Origin: Acidimicrobiales bacterium
GTDB lineage: Bacteria > Actinomycetota > Acidimicrobiia > Acidimicrobiales > Iamiaceae
Direction: 5' to 3'
Length of the DNA: 64,000 bases
Assembly: GCA_035630295.1 (NCBI GenBank)
Contig: DASQKY010000053.1
Location: 35,649 to 99,648, forward strand
The number at the start of each line of letters is the position of its first letter. The stretch's first letter is position 1. This document shows, piece after piece, positions 40,039 to 48,810 of the stretch. Made by a program: the position numbers and the translations under genes. The notes under the pieces are model-generated. The model was not told where the DNA came from. It was given only the letters and a program-made list of their open reading frames with translations, and ran no database searches.

Positions 40039-40932
40039 ATGGAGATGCGCCAGGTCGAGCACGCGGTGGCCGTGGTGGACGCCGGCGGCTTCACCGCCGC
40101 CGCCGACGAGGTGGGCATCACCCAACCGGCCCTGTCCCAATCAGTCGCCGCCCTGGAGCGCGACCTGGGCGTCGCCCTGTTCCACCGGCTGCCCCGCCAC
40201 GTGGCCCTCACCCCGGCCGGTGAGGCCTTCCTGGGGCCCGCCCGCCAGCTCCTGCGGGCGGCCGACGCGGCCCGGGAGGCGGCGGCCCAGGTGGCCGGGG
40301 TGCGGGCCGGCCGGCTCGACCTGGTGTCGCTGCCCACCCTGGCCGTCGACCCGCTGGCCGACCTGGTCGGCCGGTTCCGAGCCGCCAGCCCCGGGGTGGT
40401 GGTGCGCATCAGCGCCCCCGACGCCCGATCGGCGGTGCTCGACCAGGTCCACTCGGGCCAGGCCGAGCTGGGCCTGGCCGAGGTGACCGGCGACGAGGCC
40501 GTCCTGGCCGGCCTGGACACCCGGCCGGTGGCCAGCCAGGAGGTGCTGCTGGTGGCCCCGCCCGGCACCCGCCTGGCCCGGACCCGGCGGGTGCCCCGGC
40601 GCCGGCTGGGCGAGCTGGACCTGGTCAGCACCCCGGTGGGCACCTCCACCCGGGGCCTCCTGGACGATGCCGCGGCCGCCGCTGGGGTCGAGCCCCGGGT
40701 GGTGGTGGAGACGGCCCACCGCGAGGCCCTGGCCCCCCTGGTGGTGGCCGGGGCCGGCGCCGCCCTGCTGGCCGCCCCCCAGGCTCGCCAGGCCGAGGCC
40801 GGGGGCGCGGTGGTGGCCCGCCTCGACCCGCCCCTGCGCCGCCACGTGGGCTTCGTCCACCGCACCGGCGCCCTCTCCCCGGCGGCGGCCGCCTTCCTGG
40901 CCCTAGCTCCCTCCCCGACCCCGGCGGGGTGA
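40039..40932 (+). CDS. LysR-family transcriptional regulator
   Basis: A 297-residue regulator. The winged helix-turn-helix fills residues 1-65 (GGFTAAADEVGITQPALSQS; LFHRLPRHVALTPAG), and a periplasmic-binding-protein-like effector domain follows. It is divergent from the TSUP exporter and is the likely regulator of that gene. The palindrome at 40014-40030 is its probable site. The effector is unknown; sulfur compounds would fit a TSUP target but are not shown. Confidence 0.92.
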   Translation: MEMRQVEHAVAVVDAGGFTAAADEVGITQPALSQSVAALERDLGVALFHRLPRHVALTPAGEAFLGPARQLLRAADAAREAAAQVAGVRAGRLDLVSLPTLAVDPLADLVGRFRAASPGVVVRISAPDARSAVLDQVHSGQAELGLAEVTGDEAVLAGLDTRPVASQEVLLVAPPGTRLARTRRVPRRRLGELDLVSTPVGTSTRGLLDDAAAAAGVEPRVVVETAHREALAPLVVAGAGAALLAAPQARQAEAGGAVVARLDPPLRRHVGFVHRTGALSPAAAAFLALAPSPTPAG

Positions 40933-40936
40933 ACGG

Positions 40937-40942
40937 TACGCT
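40937..40942 (+). promoter_or_regulatory. -10 hexamer of the TetR gene
   Basis: TACGCT, 8 bases before the ATG at 40951. Confidence 0.5.
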
Positions 40943-40950
40943 GCCGCGCC

Positions 40951-41595
40951 ATGGCCACGCGGGGACGGGGACGACCGGCCGGCGGTGACCCCACCGTCGC
41001 CACCGAGCACGTCCTCGACGCCGCCCTGGAGGCCTTCGCCGAGCGGGGCTACGACGGCACCTCGGTGCGGGAGCTGGCCCGCGAGCTCGGGGTCAGCCAC
41101 AACCTGATCCCCCAGCGCATCGGGACCAAGGAGGAGCTGTGGTACGCCGCCGTCGACCGGGGCTTCAGCGCCCTGGCCGAGGCCCTGGCCGACGCCGCCG
41201 CCACCCACCAGGACGGTGACGACGTGGCCCGCCTGCGGGCCCTGGTGGTGCGGTTCATCGAGGCCAACGCGGCCCGCCCGTCGCTGCTGCGCCTCATCAA
41301 CCAGGAGGCCACCGCCCCCGGGCCCCGGCTCGACCACCTGTTCGAGCACTACATCGACCCGGTGCGCCGGTTCGGCCAGGACCTGCTGGAGCGGTTGCGA
41401 GCCGAGGGCCAGATCCGCACCGACTCGGTGGCCCTCGTCTACTTCCTCATGACCCACGGGGCCGGCGGCCCGATGGCCCTGCCCGCCCTCTCGGCCCGCT
41501 TCGGGGCCTCCGTGGACCCGGCCGACCCCGAGGCGGTGCACCGCCACGCGGTGGAGGCGGCCGACGTCCTCTTCGACGGGCTGCGGGCCCGGTGA
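40951..41595 (+). CDS. TetR-family transcriptional regulator
   Basis: A 214-residue regulator. The N-terminal helix-turn-helix is typical (FAERGYDGTSVRELARELGV, then SHNLIPQRIGTKEELW), followed by a helical ligand-binding domain. It precedes the DUF2236 gene in the same direction with a 42-base gap that carries a palindrome over a strong -35, so it probably controls that gene. The ligand is unknown. Confidence 0.92.
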   Translation: MATRGRGRPAGGDPTVATEHVLDAALEAFAERGYDGTSVRELARELGVSHNLIPQRIGTKEELWYAAVDRGFSALAEALADAAATHQDGDDVARLRALVVRFIEANAARPSLLRLINQEATAPGPRLDHLFEHYIDPVRRFGQDLLERLRAEGQIRTDSVALVYFLMTHGAGGPMALPALSARFGASVDPADPEAVHRHAVEAADVLFDGLRAR

Positions 41596-41602
41596 GCCTA
41601 TA

Positions 41603-41631
41603 TTGACAACTGTCACCAGCTTCACCATGCT
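41603..41631 (+). promoter_or_regulatory. Promoter and TetR-type operator of the DUF2236 gene
   Basis: -35 TTGACA (41603-41608), 17-base spacer, -10 CATGCT (41626-41631), then 6 bases to the ATG: a consensus-like promoter with a leaderless start. The palindrome TGACA-AC-TGTCA (41604-41615) covers the -35 and is a good candidate operator for the upstream TetR protein. Confidence 0.7.
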
Positions 41632-41637
41632 AGCCCC

Positions 41638-42552
41638 ATGGACCTGCGCCAGAAGATCCGGGACGAGATCGAGGCGGTGGGTGGCCGCCACGACGAGCCC
41701 GCCGTCTACGACGGCCCGGCCGGCGACCCCGGCCTGGCCGGCGGGCCGGGCAGCATCTCCTGGGAGATCAACGGCGACCTGGCCAGCATCAGCCTGGCCG
41801 GCTCGGCCGCCGTCATCATGGAGGTCCTGCACCCGTCGGTGATGGCCGGCGTGTCCCAGCAGTCCACCTTCCGCACCCAGCCGCTGCTCCGGGCCCGCAA
41901 CACCCTGGGCTACGTGCTGCGCACCACGTTCGGGTCCACCGAGGCCGCCACCGGCGTGATCGAGAAGGTGAAGCGCATCCACGGCCGCATCACCGGCACC
42001 CGGCCCGACGGCGTGCCCTACGCCGCGCTCGACCCCGAGCTCATCGCCTGGGTCCACACCTGCATCCCCTGGGCCGTCATGACCGCCTTCGACCGCTACC
42101 GGCGGCCCCTCACCCCGGAGGAGAAGGACCGCTACCTGGCCGAGCAGGCCGTCATCGGCCGCATGGGCGGGGCCGACGAGGTGCCCGAGACGGTGGCCGA
42201 CCTGGAGGCCTACGTCGAGGCGATGCGCCCACGCCTCTCGGTCAACGCCCAGACCCGCGAGTTCATCGACTTCCTGGCCGGTGACAGCGACGGCGAGTTC
42301 CGGGCCGGCCCCCTCGGACAGCTGAGGAACCGCCTGGGCCTGTCGGCCTCCATGCTGCTCGTGCCCACCTGGGCCCGGCACCTGACCGCCACCTACCAGC
42401 CGGCGGTGGTCCAGCGGGCCTACCTGGTGCCCAACGCCCACCTGGAGGCCCGCCTCGTCCGCTGGGCCTACCCGGAGCTGCCCTGCCACCGCATGGCCGT
42501 GGCCCGGGCCACCGGCCAGGCCGCCGCCACCCCCTCCACCGCGGTGGCCTGA
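41638..42552 (+). CDS. DUF2236 oxygenase-like protein (MpaB family)
   Basis: A 304-residue protein of the DUF2236 family, related to rubber oxygenase LcpA and MpaB. Typical parts are AAVIMEVLHPSVMAGVSQQS near residue 65, the KRIHGRITG segment near 115, and the WVHTCIPWAVMTAFDRY stretch near 135. Family members bind haem b; the His residues in these segments are candidates for the ligands. There is no signal peptide. Substrate unknown. A strong promoter with a TetR-type palindrome lies just upstream, so expression is probably inducible. Confidence 0.87.
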   Translation: MDLRQKIRDEIEAVGGRHDEPAVYDGPAGDPGLAGGPGSISWEINGDLASISLAGSAAVIMEVLHPSVMAGVSQQSTFRTQPLLRARNTLGYVLRTTFGSTEAATGVIEKVKRIHGRITGTRPDGVPYAALDPELIAWVHTCIPWAVMTAFDRYRRPLTPEEKDRYLAEQAVIGRMGGADEVPETVADLEAYVEAMRPRLSVNAQTREFIDFLAGDSDGEFRAGPLGQLRNRLGLSASMLLVPTWARHLTATYQPAVVQRAYLVPNAHLEARLVRWAYPELPCHRMAVARATGQAAATPSTAVA

Positions 42553-42577
42553 TCCCGGGCTCCCGCCGGGTGCAACG

Positions 42578-43093
42578 TCAGGGCCCCAGTGGCACGGTGG
42601 CCAGGATCTCGTAGCGGTGGTCGGGGCCGTGGGTGCTGTGCACCAGGTCGACGTGGTCGACGGTCCAGGTCCGCTGCTCCTCGGTCCCGCCGACCGGGCC
42701 GCCCAGGGCGCCGGCTGGGAGCCGAGCCCTCCCCCGGGCCCGGGCCATGGTGACGTGTCCGACGAAGGTGTGGTCGGGGGGCTGGCCCAGGTGGGCGGTG
42801 GCGTCGATCACCGCCGAGGCCAGGTCGTCCAGGCCGGCCACCGGGACCACCGCCACCGGGCCCAGGCGCTCGACCCGGTCCCCCAGCACGGCGGTGGGCG
42901 GGGCGAGCGGGCGCACCGCGGCGGCCACGGCCTCGACCACCGGGGCCGGGTCCTCGACCTCGCCCAGGAAGCGGAGGGTGACGTGCCATCGCTCCGGCGG
43001 CGTCCACCGCACGCCGTCCAGGGCCGGCCGGTCGATGCCGGCCAGCCGCCGGCGCACCTCGGCCGACGGCCAGGTGGCCATGAACAGCCTCAC
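42578..43093 (-). CDS. thpR: RNA 2',3'-cyclic phosphodiesterase
   Basis: A 171-residue 2H phosphoesterase that opens 2',3'-cyclic phosphates on RNA. Both HxT motifs are present: WHVTLRFLG near residue 36 and GHVTMAR near residue 113. The N-terminal MRLFMATWPS is typical of the ThpR/LigT family. GTG start. It is followed after 88 bases by cinA in the opposite order on the same strand; thpR, cinA and recA are neighbours in many bacteria. Confidence 0.92.
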   Translation of the reverse strand: MRLFMATWPSAEVRRRLAGIDRPALDGVRWTPPERWHVTLRFLGEVEDPAPVVEAVAAAVRPLAPPTAVLGDRVERLGPVAVVPVAGLDDLASAVIDATAHLGQPPDHTFVGHVTMARARGRARLPAGALGGPVGGTEEQRTWTVDHVDLVHSTHGPDHRYEILATVPLGP

Positions 43094-43180
43094 GGCGCAT
43101 CCCGTCCTGAGGCGTCTCGGCCCGTGATCACGTGCGGAGGCGCCTCGGGAGCCCTCCGGGCAGACCCGCCGGGGGCCGGG

Positions 43181-44497
43181 TCAGACCGGTGCCCCACCTG
43201 CCGCTCGCTGCCGCTCCGCCAGGCGGGCCCGCAGGAGGCCGAGGCCGGAGATCACCGCGAACTGGCGGACCTGGATCCGGTCGCCGGGGAGCTGGAGTCG
43301 CACCGAGGACACCTCGCCCTCCAGGTCGAGGCCGATGAAGACGGTGCCGGGGGGCTCGTCCTCGCCGGGCTGGGGCTCGGGGCCGGCCACCCCGGTGAAG
43401 GACAGGCCGACGTCGGCCCCCAGGGCGGAGCGGGCGCCGCGGGCCATGGCCTCGGCCGCGGTGGCCGTCACCACCGGCCCCTCGGGCACGTCGAGGAGGT
43501 CGAACTTCACCTCGCTGGCGTAGGAGACCACCGCGCCCCGGAACGACTGCGAGGCCCCCGGGGCGTCCACCACGCGGGCCGCGGCCATGCCGCCGGTCAG
43601 GGACTCGGCCAGCCCCAGGGTGAGGTCGGCCTGGTCCAGCAGGTCGAGCACGGCGTGCTCCATGGTCTCGTCGTCCACCCCGAAGACCAGGTCGGGGCCG
43701 AGCACGGCCCGCACCTGGGCCTCCTCGGCGGCCAGCAGCGCGGCAGCCTCCTCGTCGGAGCCGGCCTTGGCCGTGAGCCGGACCTTCAGGCCCTCGATGC
43801 CCGAGGCCAGGAAGGCGATGGTCACCGCGGGCTGGCCCGCCGCCGCGGCCCCGTCCAGGGCGGCCAGGCGCCCGGCCAGCCGCTCGGCCAGGCCCGACTC
43901 GCTCTCGCCCCAGGTGCGCAGGGTCCGGCTGCGGATCACCGCGGCCACGCCGGCCCGGTCCCGCAGGTCGGGTAGGACGGCCCGGGAGACGATCTCCTTC
44001 ATCTCCCGGGGCACGCCGGGCACGGCGTAGATCACCTTGTCGACCGGGGTGCCGTCGGGGCCGGGGCGGGTGAGCGGGCAGATCAGGCCGGGGGCGGTGC
44101 CGGGCTGGGGATCGGCGATGGCGGTGGCCCCGACCGGCACCTCGGCCTGGCGGAAGTTGTTGGCCGGCATGGTGCGGCCGAAGCCCCGGAACATGGCCTC
44201 GATGCGGGCCGCCACCGCGTCGTCCAGCTCCAGGTCGACGCCCATGACCCGGGCGATGGCCTCGCGGGTGATGTCGTCGTGGGTGGGGCCCAGGCCGCCG
44301 CACACGATCACCGCGTCGGCCCGCTCGACGGCCTCGTCGAGGGCGGCCACGATGCGCTCCAGGTTGTCGCCCACCTTGATCTGGCGCAGGGAGTCGATGC
44401 CGGCCAGGGCCAGCTGCTCCCCGATCCACGACGAGTTGGTGTCGACGATCTGGCCGAGCAGCAGCTCGGTCCCCACAGCCACGACCTCACACCGCAT
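43181..44497 (-). CDS. cinA: CinA-family protein (NMN deamidase / ADP-ribose hydrolase type)
   Basis: A 438-residue two-domain CinA. The N-terminal MoaB-like COG1058 domain has VVAVGTELLLGQIVDTNS and GGLGPTHDDITREA. The C-terminal domain, LTLGLAESLTGGMAAARVV onward, is the NMN amidohydrolase part with SFTGVAGP. Known roles are pyridine nucleotide salvage. The ATG at 44497 has TAGGTT 7 bases upstream. In mycobacteria cinA-like genes lie near recA and pgsA; here the aldehyde dehydrogenase and the two lyase-type genes separate it from pgsA. Confidence 0.93.
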   Translation of the reverse strand: MRCEVVAVGTELLLGQIVDTNSSWIGEQLALAGIDSLRQIKVGDNLERIVAALDEAVERADAVIVCGGLGPTHDDITREAIARVMGVDLELDDAVAARIEAMFRGFGRTMPANNFRQAEVPVGATAIADPQPGTAPGLICPLTRPGPDGTPVDKVIYAVPGVPREMKEIVSRAVLPDLRDRAGVAAVIRSRTLRTWGESESGLAERLAGRLAALDGAAAAGQPAVTIAFLASGIEGLKVRLTAKAGSDEEAAALLAAEEAQVRAVLGPDLVFGVDDETMEHAVLDLLDQADLTLGLAESLTGGMAAARVVDAPGASQSFRGAVVSYASEVKFDLLDVPEGPVVTATAAEAMARGARSALGADVGLSFTGVAGPEPQPGEDEPPGTVFIGLDLEGEVSSVRLQLPGDRIQVRQFAVISGLGLLRARLAERQRAAGGAPV

Positions 44498-44504
44498 CCC
44501 GGTG

Positions 44505-44510
44505 AACCTA
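44505..44510 (-). promoter_or_regulatory. -10 hexamer of cinA
   Basis: TAGGTT on the minus strand, 7 bases before the cinA ATG; leaderless. Confidence 0.55.
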
Positions 44511-44514
44511 CCGA

Positions 44515-45984
44515 TCACAGGGCGATGCCGACGTACTTGGTCTCCAGGTACTCGTCGATGCCCTCGGCGCCGCCCTCCCGGCCGAAGCCGGAGTGCTTCA
44601 CCCCGCCGAAGGGGGCGGCCGGGTTGGAGACGATGCCCTGGTTGAGGCCGACCATGCCGGTCTCCAGAGCCTCGGACACCCGGAGGGCCCGGGTCAGGTC
44701 CCGGGTGTAGACGTAGGACACCAGGCCGAAGGGGGTGTCGTTGGCCGCGGCCACCGCCTCGTCGTCGGTGGCGAAGGTGGTGATCGGGGCCACCGGGCCG
44801 AAGATCTCCTCCTGGAGGAGGCGGGCGTCGCCGGGCACCCGGTCGAGCACGGTCGGGGCGTAGAACCAGCCCCGCTCCCCCACCGTCTCGCCCCCGGTGC
44901 GGACCCGGGCCCCGCGGTCCACGGCGTCGCCCACCAGCTCGGCCACCTTGTCCCGGGTCTCGGCGTCGACCAGCGGGCCCACGTCGACACCCTCGTCGCT
45001 GCCCCGGCCCACGGTCAGGGCCCCCATGCGGCGGGCCAGCTCGGCCGAGAACTCCTCGGCCACCGACTCGTGCACCAGGAACCGGTTGGCCGCGGTGCAG
45101 GCCTCGCCCCCGTTGCGCATCTTGGCCACCAGGGCCCCGTCCACCGCGGCGGACACCTCGGCGTCGCCGAAGACCACGAACGGGGCGTTGCCGCCCAGCT
45201 CCATCGACACCCGCAGGAGCTGCTCGGCCGACTGCTCGACCAGGCGGCGCCCCACCTCGGTCGACCCGGTGAAGGACAGCTTGCGCAGGCGAGGGTCGCG
45301 GACGAGGGGCTCGACCACGTCGCCGGTGCGGGACGTGGTGACCACGTTGAGCACCCCGTCGGGCAGGCCGGCCTCGGCCAGGATGCCGGCCAGGGCCAGC
45401 ATGGTCAGGGGCGTGGACCGGGCCGGCTTGACCACCATGGTGCAGCCGGCGGCGATGGCCGGGCCGATCTTGCGGGTGCCCATGGCCAGCGGGAAGTTCC
45501 ACGGGGTGATGAACAGGCACGGCCCCACGGGCTGGCGCATGGTCAGCAGGCGGGTGGCCCCGTTGGGGGCCGTCGACCACCGGCCGGCGATGCGCACCGC
45601 CTCCTCGGAGAACCAGCGGAAGAACTCGGCCCCGTAGGTGACCTCGGCCCTGGCGTCCGTCAGCGCCTTGCCGTTCTCCAGGGTCATGAGCAGGGCCAGG
45701 TCGTCGGCCCGCTCGGTGATCAGCTCGAAGGCCCGGCGCAGGACCTCGCCCCGGTCCCGGGGCGGCGTGCGCCCCCACTCGCCCTGGGCCGCCACCGCGG
45801 CGGCCAGCGCGGCATCGCCGTCGGCCGGGGTGGCGTCGGCCACCGAGGCGATGACCTCCCCGGTCGAGGGGTCGTCCACCTCGATGTGGCCCCCGTCGGC
45901 GCCGGCCCGCCACTCCCCCCCGACGAACAGCCCCTGCGGCACGGCGGCGACCACCTCGGCCTCGTGTCCAGCGAGCGCAGCCAT
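44515..45984 (-). CDS. NAD(P)-dependent aldehyde dehydrogenase (succinate-semialdehyde type)
   Basis: A 489-residue aldehyde dehydrogenase. The cofactor site ITPWNFPLAM, the general base Glu in MELGGNAPF and the nucleophile Cys in GGEACTAANRF are all present, and FGPVAPI and GGVKHSGFGREGG complete the fold. It is closest in pattern to succinate-semialdehyde dehydrogenase (GabD), but the aldehyde is not proven. GGAGG lies before the ATG. It is divergent from two CitE-like lyases and may take part in the same C4/C5 acid metabolism. Confidence 0.9.
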   Translation of the reverse strand: MAALAGHEAEVVAAVPQGLFVGGEWRAGADGGHIEVDDPSTGEVIASVADATPADGDAALAAAVAAQGEWGRTPPRDRGEVLRRAFELITERADDLALLMTLENGKALTDARAEVTYGAEFFRWFSEEAVRIAGRWSTAPNGATRLLTMRQPVGPCLFITPWNFPLAMGTRKIGPAIAAGCTMVVKPARSTPLTMLALAGILAEAGLPDGVLNVVTTSRTGDVVEPLVRDPRLRKLSFTGSTEVGRRLVEQSAEQLLRVSMELGGNAPFVVFGDAEVSAAVDGALVAKMRNGGEACTAANRFLVHESVAEEFSAELARRMGALTVGRGSDEGVDVGPLVDAETRDKVAELVGDAVDRGARVRTGGETVGERGWFYAPTVLDRVPGDARLLQEEIFGPVAPITTFATDDEAVAAANDTPFGLVSYVYTRDLTRALRVSEALETGMVGLNQGIVSNPAAPFGGVKHSGFGREGGAEGIDEYLETKYVGIAL

Positions 45985-46093
45985 GGGGACCTCCGGGGGG
46001 CGGTGGGACACCGACGGTACCGGCCCCTTCCCCCGTCCTGGCCGCGCACTCGACGGCGGCCGCCACGGTTTCTCACCCCCGCGGCAGGGGCCG

Positions 46094-46099
46094 TAGGTT
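46094..46099 (+). promoter_or_regulatory. -10 hexamer of the lyase pair
   Basis: TAGGTT, 33 bases before the GTG at 46133, which has GGAGG upstream; a leadered mRNA. Confidence 0.45.
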
Positions 46100-46132
46100 C
46101 CGGGGGTCGCTGACCGGCTCCGGAGGACAATC

Positions 46133-47197
46133 GTGCGCAGCCCCAAGGACTTCTTCCGCCCCCTGGCCGTGGGGGCCCCCGAGCCGGTGCGGGAGATCCC
46201 GGTCCGGCCGTCGCGGATGATCCACTTCTTCCCGCCCCACCTGGACAAGGTGGTGGCCAAGCTGCCGGAGATCGCCCCCACCGTCGACGTGCTCCTGGGC
46301 AACCTGGAGGACGCCATCCCCTCCGACGCCAAGGAGGCGGCCCGGGCCGGCCTGGTCAAGGTGGCCCGCGACCTCGACATGGGCGACACCCAGCTGTGGA
46401 CCCGGGTCAACAGCCTGGACTCGCCCTGGGTGCTCGACGACCTCACCACCCTGGTCACCGAGGTGGGCGACAAGCTCGACGTCATCATGATCCCCAAGGT
46501 CGAGGGGCCCGAGGACATCCACTACGTGGACCGCCTGCTGGCCCAGCTCGAGGCCCGGGCCGGCCTCACCCAGCCCCTCCTGGTCCACGCCATCCTGGAG
46601 ACGGCCCGGGGCGTGGCCAACGTGGAGGAGATCTGCGGGGCCAGCCCCCGCATGCAGGGCCTGTCCCTGGGCCCGGCCGACCTGGCGGCCAACCGGCGCA
46701 TGAAGACCACCCGGGTCGGCGGCGGCCACCCGGGCTACCTGGTCCGCCAGGACCCGAGCGCCGAGGACCCCGAGGCGGCCCGGCCCACCCACCAGCAGGA
46801 CCTCTGGCACTACACCATCGCCCGCATGGTGGACGCCTGCGCGGCCAACGGGATCCTCCCGTTCTACGGCCCGTTCGGCGACATCAAGGACACCGTGGCC
46901 TGCGAGGACCAGTTCCGCAACGCCTTCCTGCTGGGCTGCGTGGGGGCCTGGAGCCTCCACCCGGTCCAGATCGGCATCGCCAAGAAGGTGTTCTCCCCCG
47001 AGCCCGCCGATGTGGCCCACGCCCTCCACGTGATCGAGGCCATGGGGGATGGCACCGGCGCGGTGATGATCGACGGGAAGATGGAGGACGACGCCTCGGT
47101 GAAGCAGTGCCACGTCATGGTCGACCTGGCCAAGGCCCTGGCCGAGCGGGACCCCGACCTGGCCGAGCGGTACGGCTTCGCCGGATCGGAGGCCTGA
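46133..47197 (+). CDS. HpcH/HpaI-type (malyl-CoA lyase-like) protein 1
   Basis: A 354-residue TIM-barrel protein of the CitE/HpcH superfamily. The substrate and Mg2+ region has [18 protein letters not shown] and the later [17 protein letters not shown]. Longer than the second copy, with an extra segment ([12 protein letters not shown] to [12 protein letters not shown]). Members cleave malyl-CoA or methylmalyl-CoA, or hydrolyse malyl-CoA. GTG start. The second lyase gene begins one base after its stop. Confidence 0.87.
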   Translation: MRSPKDFFRPLAVGAPEPVREIPVRPSRMIHFFPPHLDKVVAKLPEIAPTVDVLLGNLEDAIPSDAKEAARAGLVKVARDLDMGDTQLWTRVNSLDSPWVLDDLTTLVTEVGDKLDVIMIPKVEGPEDIHYVDRLLAQLEARAGLTQPLLVHAILETARGVANVEEICGASPRMQGLSLGPADLAANRRMKTTRVGGGHPGYLVRQDPSAEDPEAARPTHQQDLWHYTIARMVDACAANGILPFYGPFGDIKDTVACEDQFRNAFLLGCVGAWSLHPVQIGIAKKVFSPEPADVAHALHVIEAMGDGTGAVMIDGKMEDDASVKQCHVMVDLAKALAERDPDLAERYGFAGSEA

Positions 47198-47198
47198 C

Positions 47199-48083
47199 GT
47201 GGCCGGCGAGACCACCCTCCGCCCCCGCCGCTCGGTGCTCTACATGCCGGGCGCCAACGAGCGGGCCCTGGAGAAGGCCAAGGGCCTGGCCGCCGATGCC
47301 CTCATCCTCGACCTGGAGGACGCGGTGGCCCCCGACGCCAAGGCCGAGGCCCGCGACCGGGTGTGCGCCGCGGTGGGCTCGGGCCAGTACGGGGCCCGGG
47401 AGCTGACCATCCGGGTCAACGGGCTGGACACCGCCTGGCACGCCGATGACATCACCGCCGCCGCCGCCGCCGGCCCCGCCGCCGTGGTGGTGCCCAAGGT
47501 GGGCTCGGTGGCCGACGTGGCCGCCGTCGAGAAGGGCTTGGAGGCGGCCGGCGCCCCCGACCACACCCGCATCTGGGCCATGGTCGAGACGCCGGCGGCC
47601 ATGCTCCACGCCGAGGCCATCGCCTCGGCCTCCGAGCGGCTCACCGTCCTGGTCATGGGGACCAACGACCTGGCCAAGGAGCTCCACGCCGAGCACGTGC
47701 CCGGCCGCCAGCCCCTCCTCACCGGGCTGGGCCTGTGCCTGCTGGCCGCCCGGGCCACCGGCAAGGTCATCCTCGACGGCGTCTACAACGACATCAAGGA
47801 CCCCGACGGCTTCGAGGCCGAGTGCGTCCAGGGCCGGCAGATGGGCTTCGACGGCAAGACCCTCATCCACCCCAGCCAGCTCGAGCCGGCCAACCGGGTG
47901 TGGGCCCCGTCCCCCGACGCCGTGGACGACGCCCGAGCGCTGATCGCCACCTTCGAGGAAGGCGTCGCCGCCGGCAAGGGCGTGGTCACCCACAACGGGC
48001 GCATGATCGAGAACATGCACGTGGACAACGCCCGGCGCCTCATCGCCCTGGCCGACGCCATCGCCGCCCTCGACCAGGGCTGA
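47199..48083 (+). CDS. HpcH/HpaI-type (malyl-CoA lyase-like) protein 2
   Basis: A 294-residue TIM-barrel CitE-family protein. Marks are LYMPGANERALEKAKGL, LILDLEDAVAPDAKAEAR with the Mg2+ acid, and WAMVETPAAMLHAEAI; the C-terminal GKTLIHPSQLEPANRV is typical of (S)-citramalyl- or malyl-CoA lyases. GTG start, coupled to the first copy. The pair may form one heteromeric enzyme or two steps, such as lyase and thioesterase, as in the ethylmalonyl-CoA route; that route's other genes are not here. Confidence 0.9.
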   Translation: MAGETTLRPRRSVLYMPGANERALEKAKGLAADALILDLEDAVAPDAKAEARDRVCAAVGSGQYGARELTIRVNGLDTAWHADDITAAAAAGPAAVVVPKVGSVADVAAVEKGLEAAGAPDHTRIWAMVETPAAMLHAEAIASASERLTVLVMGTNDLAKELHAEHVPGRQPLLTGLGLCLLAARATGKVILDGVYNDIKDPDGFEAECVQGRQMGFDGKTLIHPSQLEPANRVWAPSPDAVDDARALIATFEEGVAAGKGVVTHNGRMIENMHVDNARRLIALADAIAALDQG

Positions 48084-48101
48084 CCCGCCCCGCGGGGCGG
48101 G
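48084..48101. terminator. Palindromic terminator between convergent genes
   Basis: CCCGCCCCG directly followed by CGGGGCGGG, a perfect 18-base palindrome between the lyase stop and the pgsA stop. No U-tract; a bidirectional stop is likely from its place. Confidence 0.55.
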
Positions 48102-48104
48102 CGG

Positions 48105-48710
48105 TCAGGGCGAGCCGGCCCGGGCCCGGTGGCCCAGGGTGGTGGCCGCCTCGCGCCCGTCCAGCAGGTACTGGGCCCCGCTGACCAGGGTCAGGGCCAC
48201 CGCGCCCCACAGCACGGCGTCGGCCAGCACCGGCTGGTCCACGGCCAGGGGCAGGAGGGCCAGGGCCACGGCCAGCTCCTGCACCACGGTCTTGACCTTG
48301 GCCAGGGTGCGGGCCGGCACGGCCAGCCCGGTCCGGCTCAGGCGGGTGCGGTACACGGAGATGGCCAGCTCCCGGGCGCTGATGAGCACCACCGGCAGCC
48401 ACGAGAACCGCCCGGCGGCCACCAGGGCGTAGAGCGCCCCCAGCACCAGCACCTTGTCGGCCAGCGGGTCGAGGAAGGCCCCCGAGCGGGTGGTGCCGTG
48501 CCGGCGGGCCAGGGCCCCGTCGATGCCGTCGGTGACGGCCAGGGCGAACCAGAGGGCCACGGCCAGCCACGACGACGGCTGGTCCAGGATCATCACCAGC
48601 AGGGCCGGCGAGACCAGCAGGCGGAAGATGGTGACGGCGTTGGCCGGGGTGATGAGGGCGGACGGGCCGTAGCGGTCCACCTCCACCCCGTCGTCCCGCT
48701 CCGCCGTCAT
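48105..48710 (-). CDS. pgsA: CDP-alcohol phosphatidyltransferase (PgsA-type)
   Basis: A 201-residue integral membrane enzyme, about six hydrophobic helices, that probably makes phosphatidylglycerophosphate from CDP-diacylglycerol and glycerol 3-phosphate. The CDP-alcohol motif is complete: DGIDGALARR, then G and the last acids in FLDPLADK. The ATG at 48710 has GGAGG upstream; a longer start is not supported. It follows rimO on the same strand after 100 bases, an order shared with other actinobacteria near ftsK. Confidence 0.9.
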   Translation of the reverse strand: MTAERDDGVEVDRYGPSALITPANAVTIFRLLVSPALLVMILDQPSSWLAVALWFALAVTDGIDGALARRHGTTRSGAFLDPLADKVLVLGALYALVAAGRFSWLPVVLISARELAISVYRTRLSRTGLAVPARTLAKVKTVVQELAVALALLPLAVDQPVLADAVLWGAVALTLVSGAQYLLDGREAATTLGHRARAGSP

Positions 48711-48810
48711 CGGGGACCTCCGGCCACGACCGCCATGGGCTGATCCTGGCACGCGGCGGGGCGGGGCACGGCCCTTCGACCCGCCACCCCCCCGTCACGT
48801 CACATCGCGG

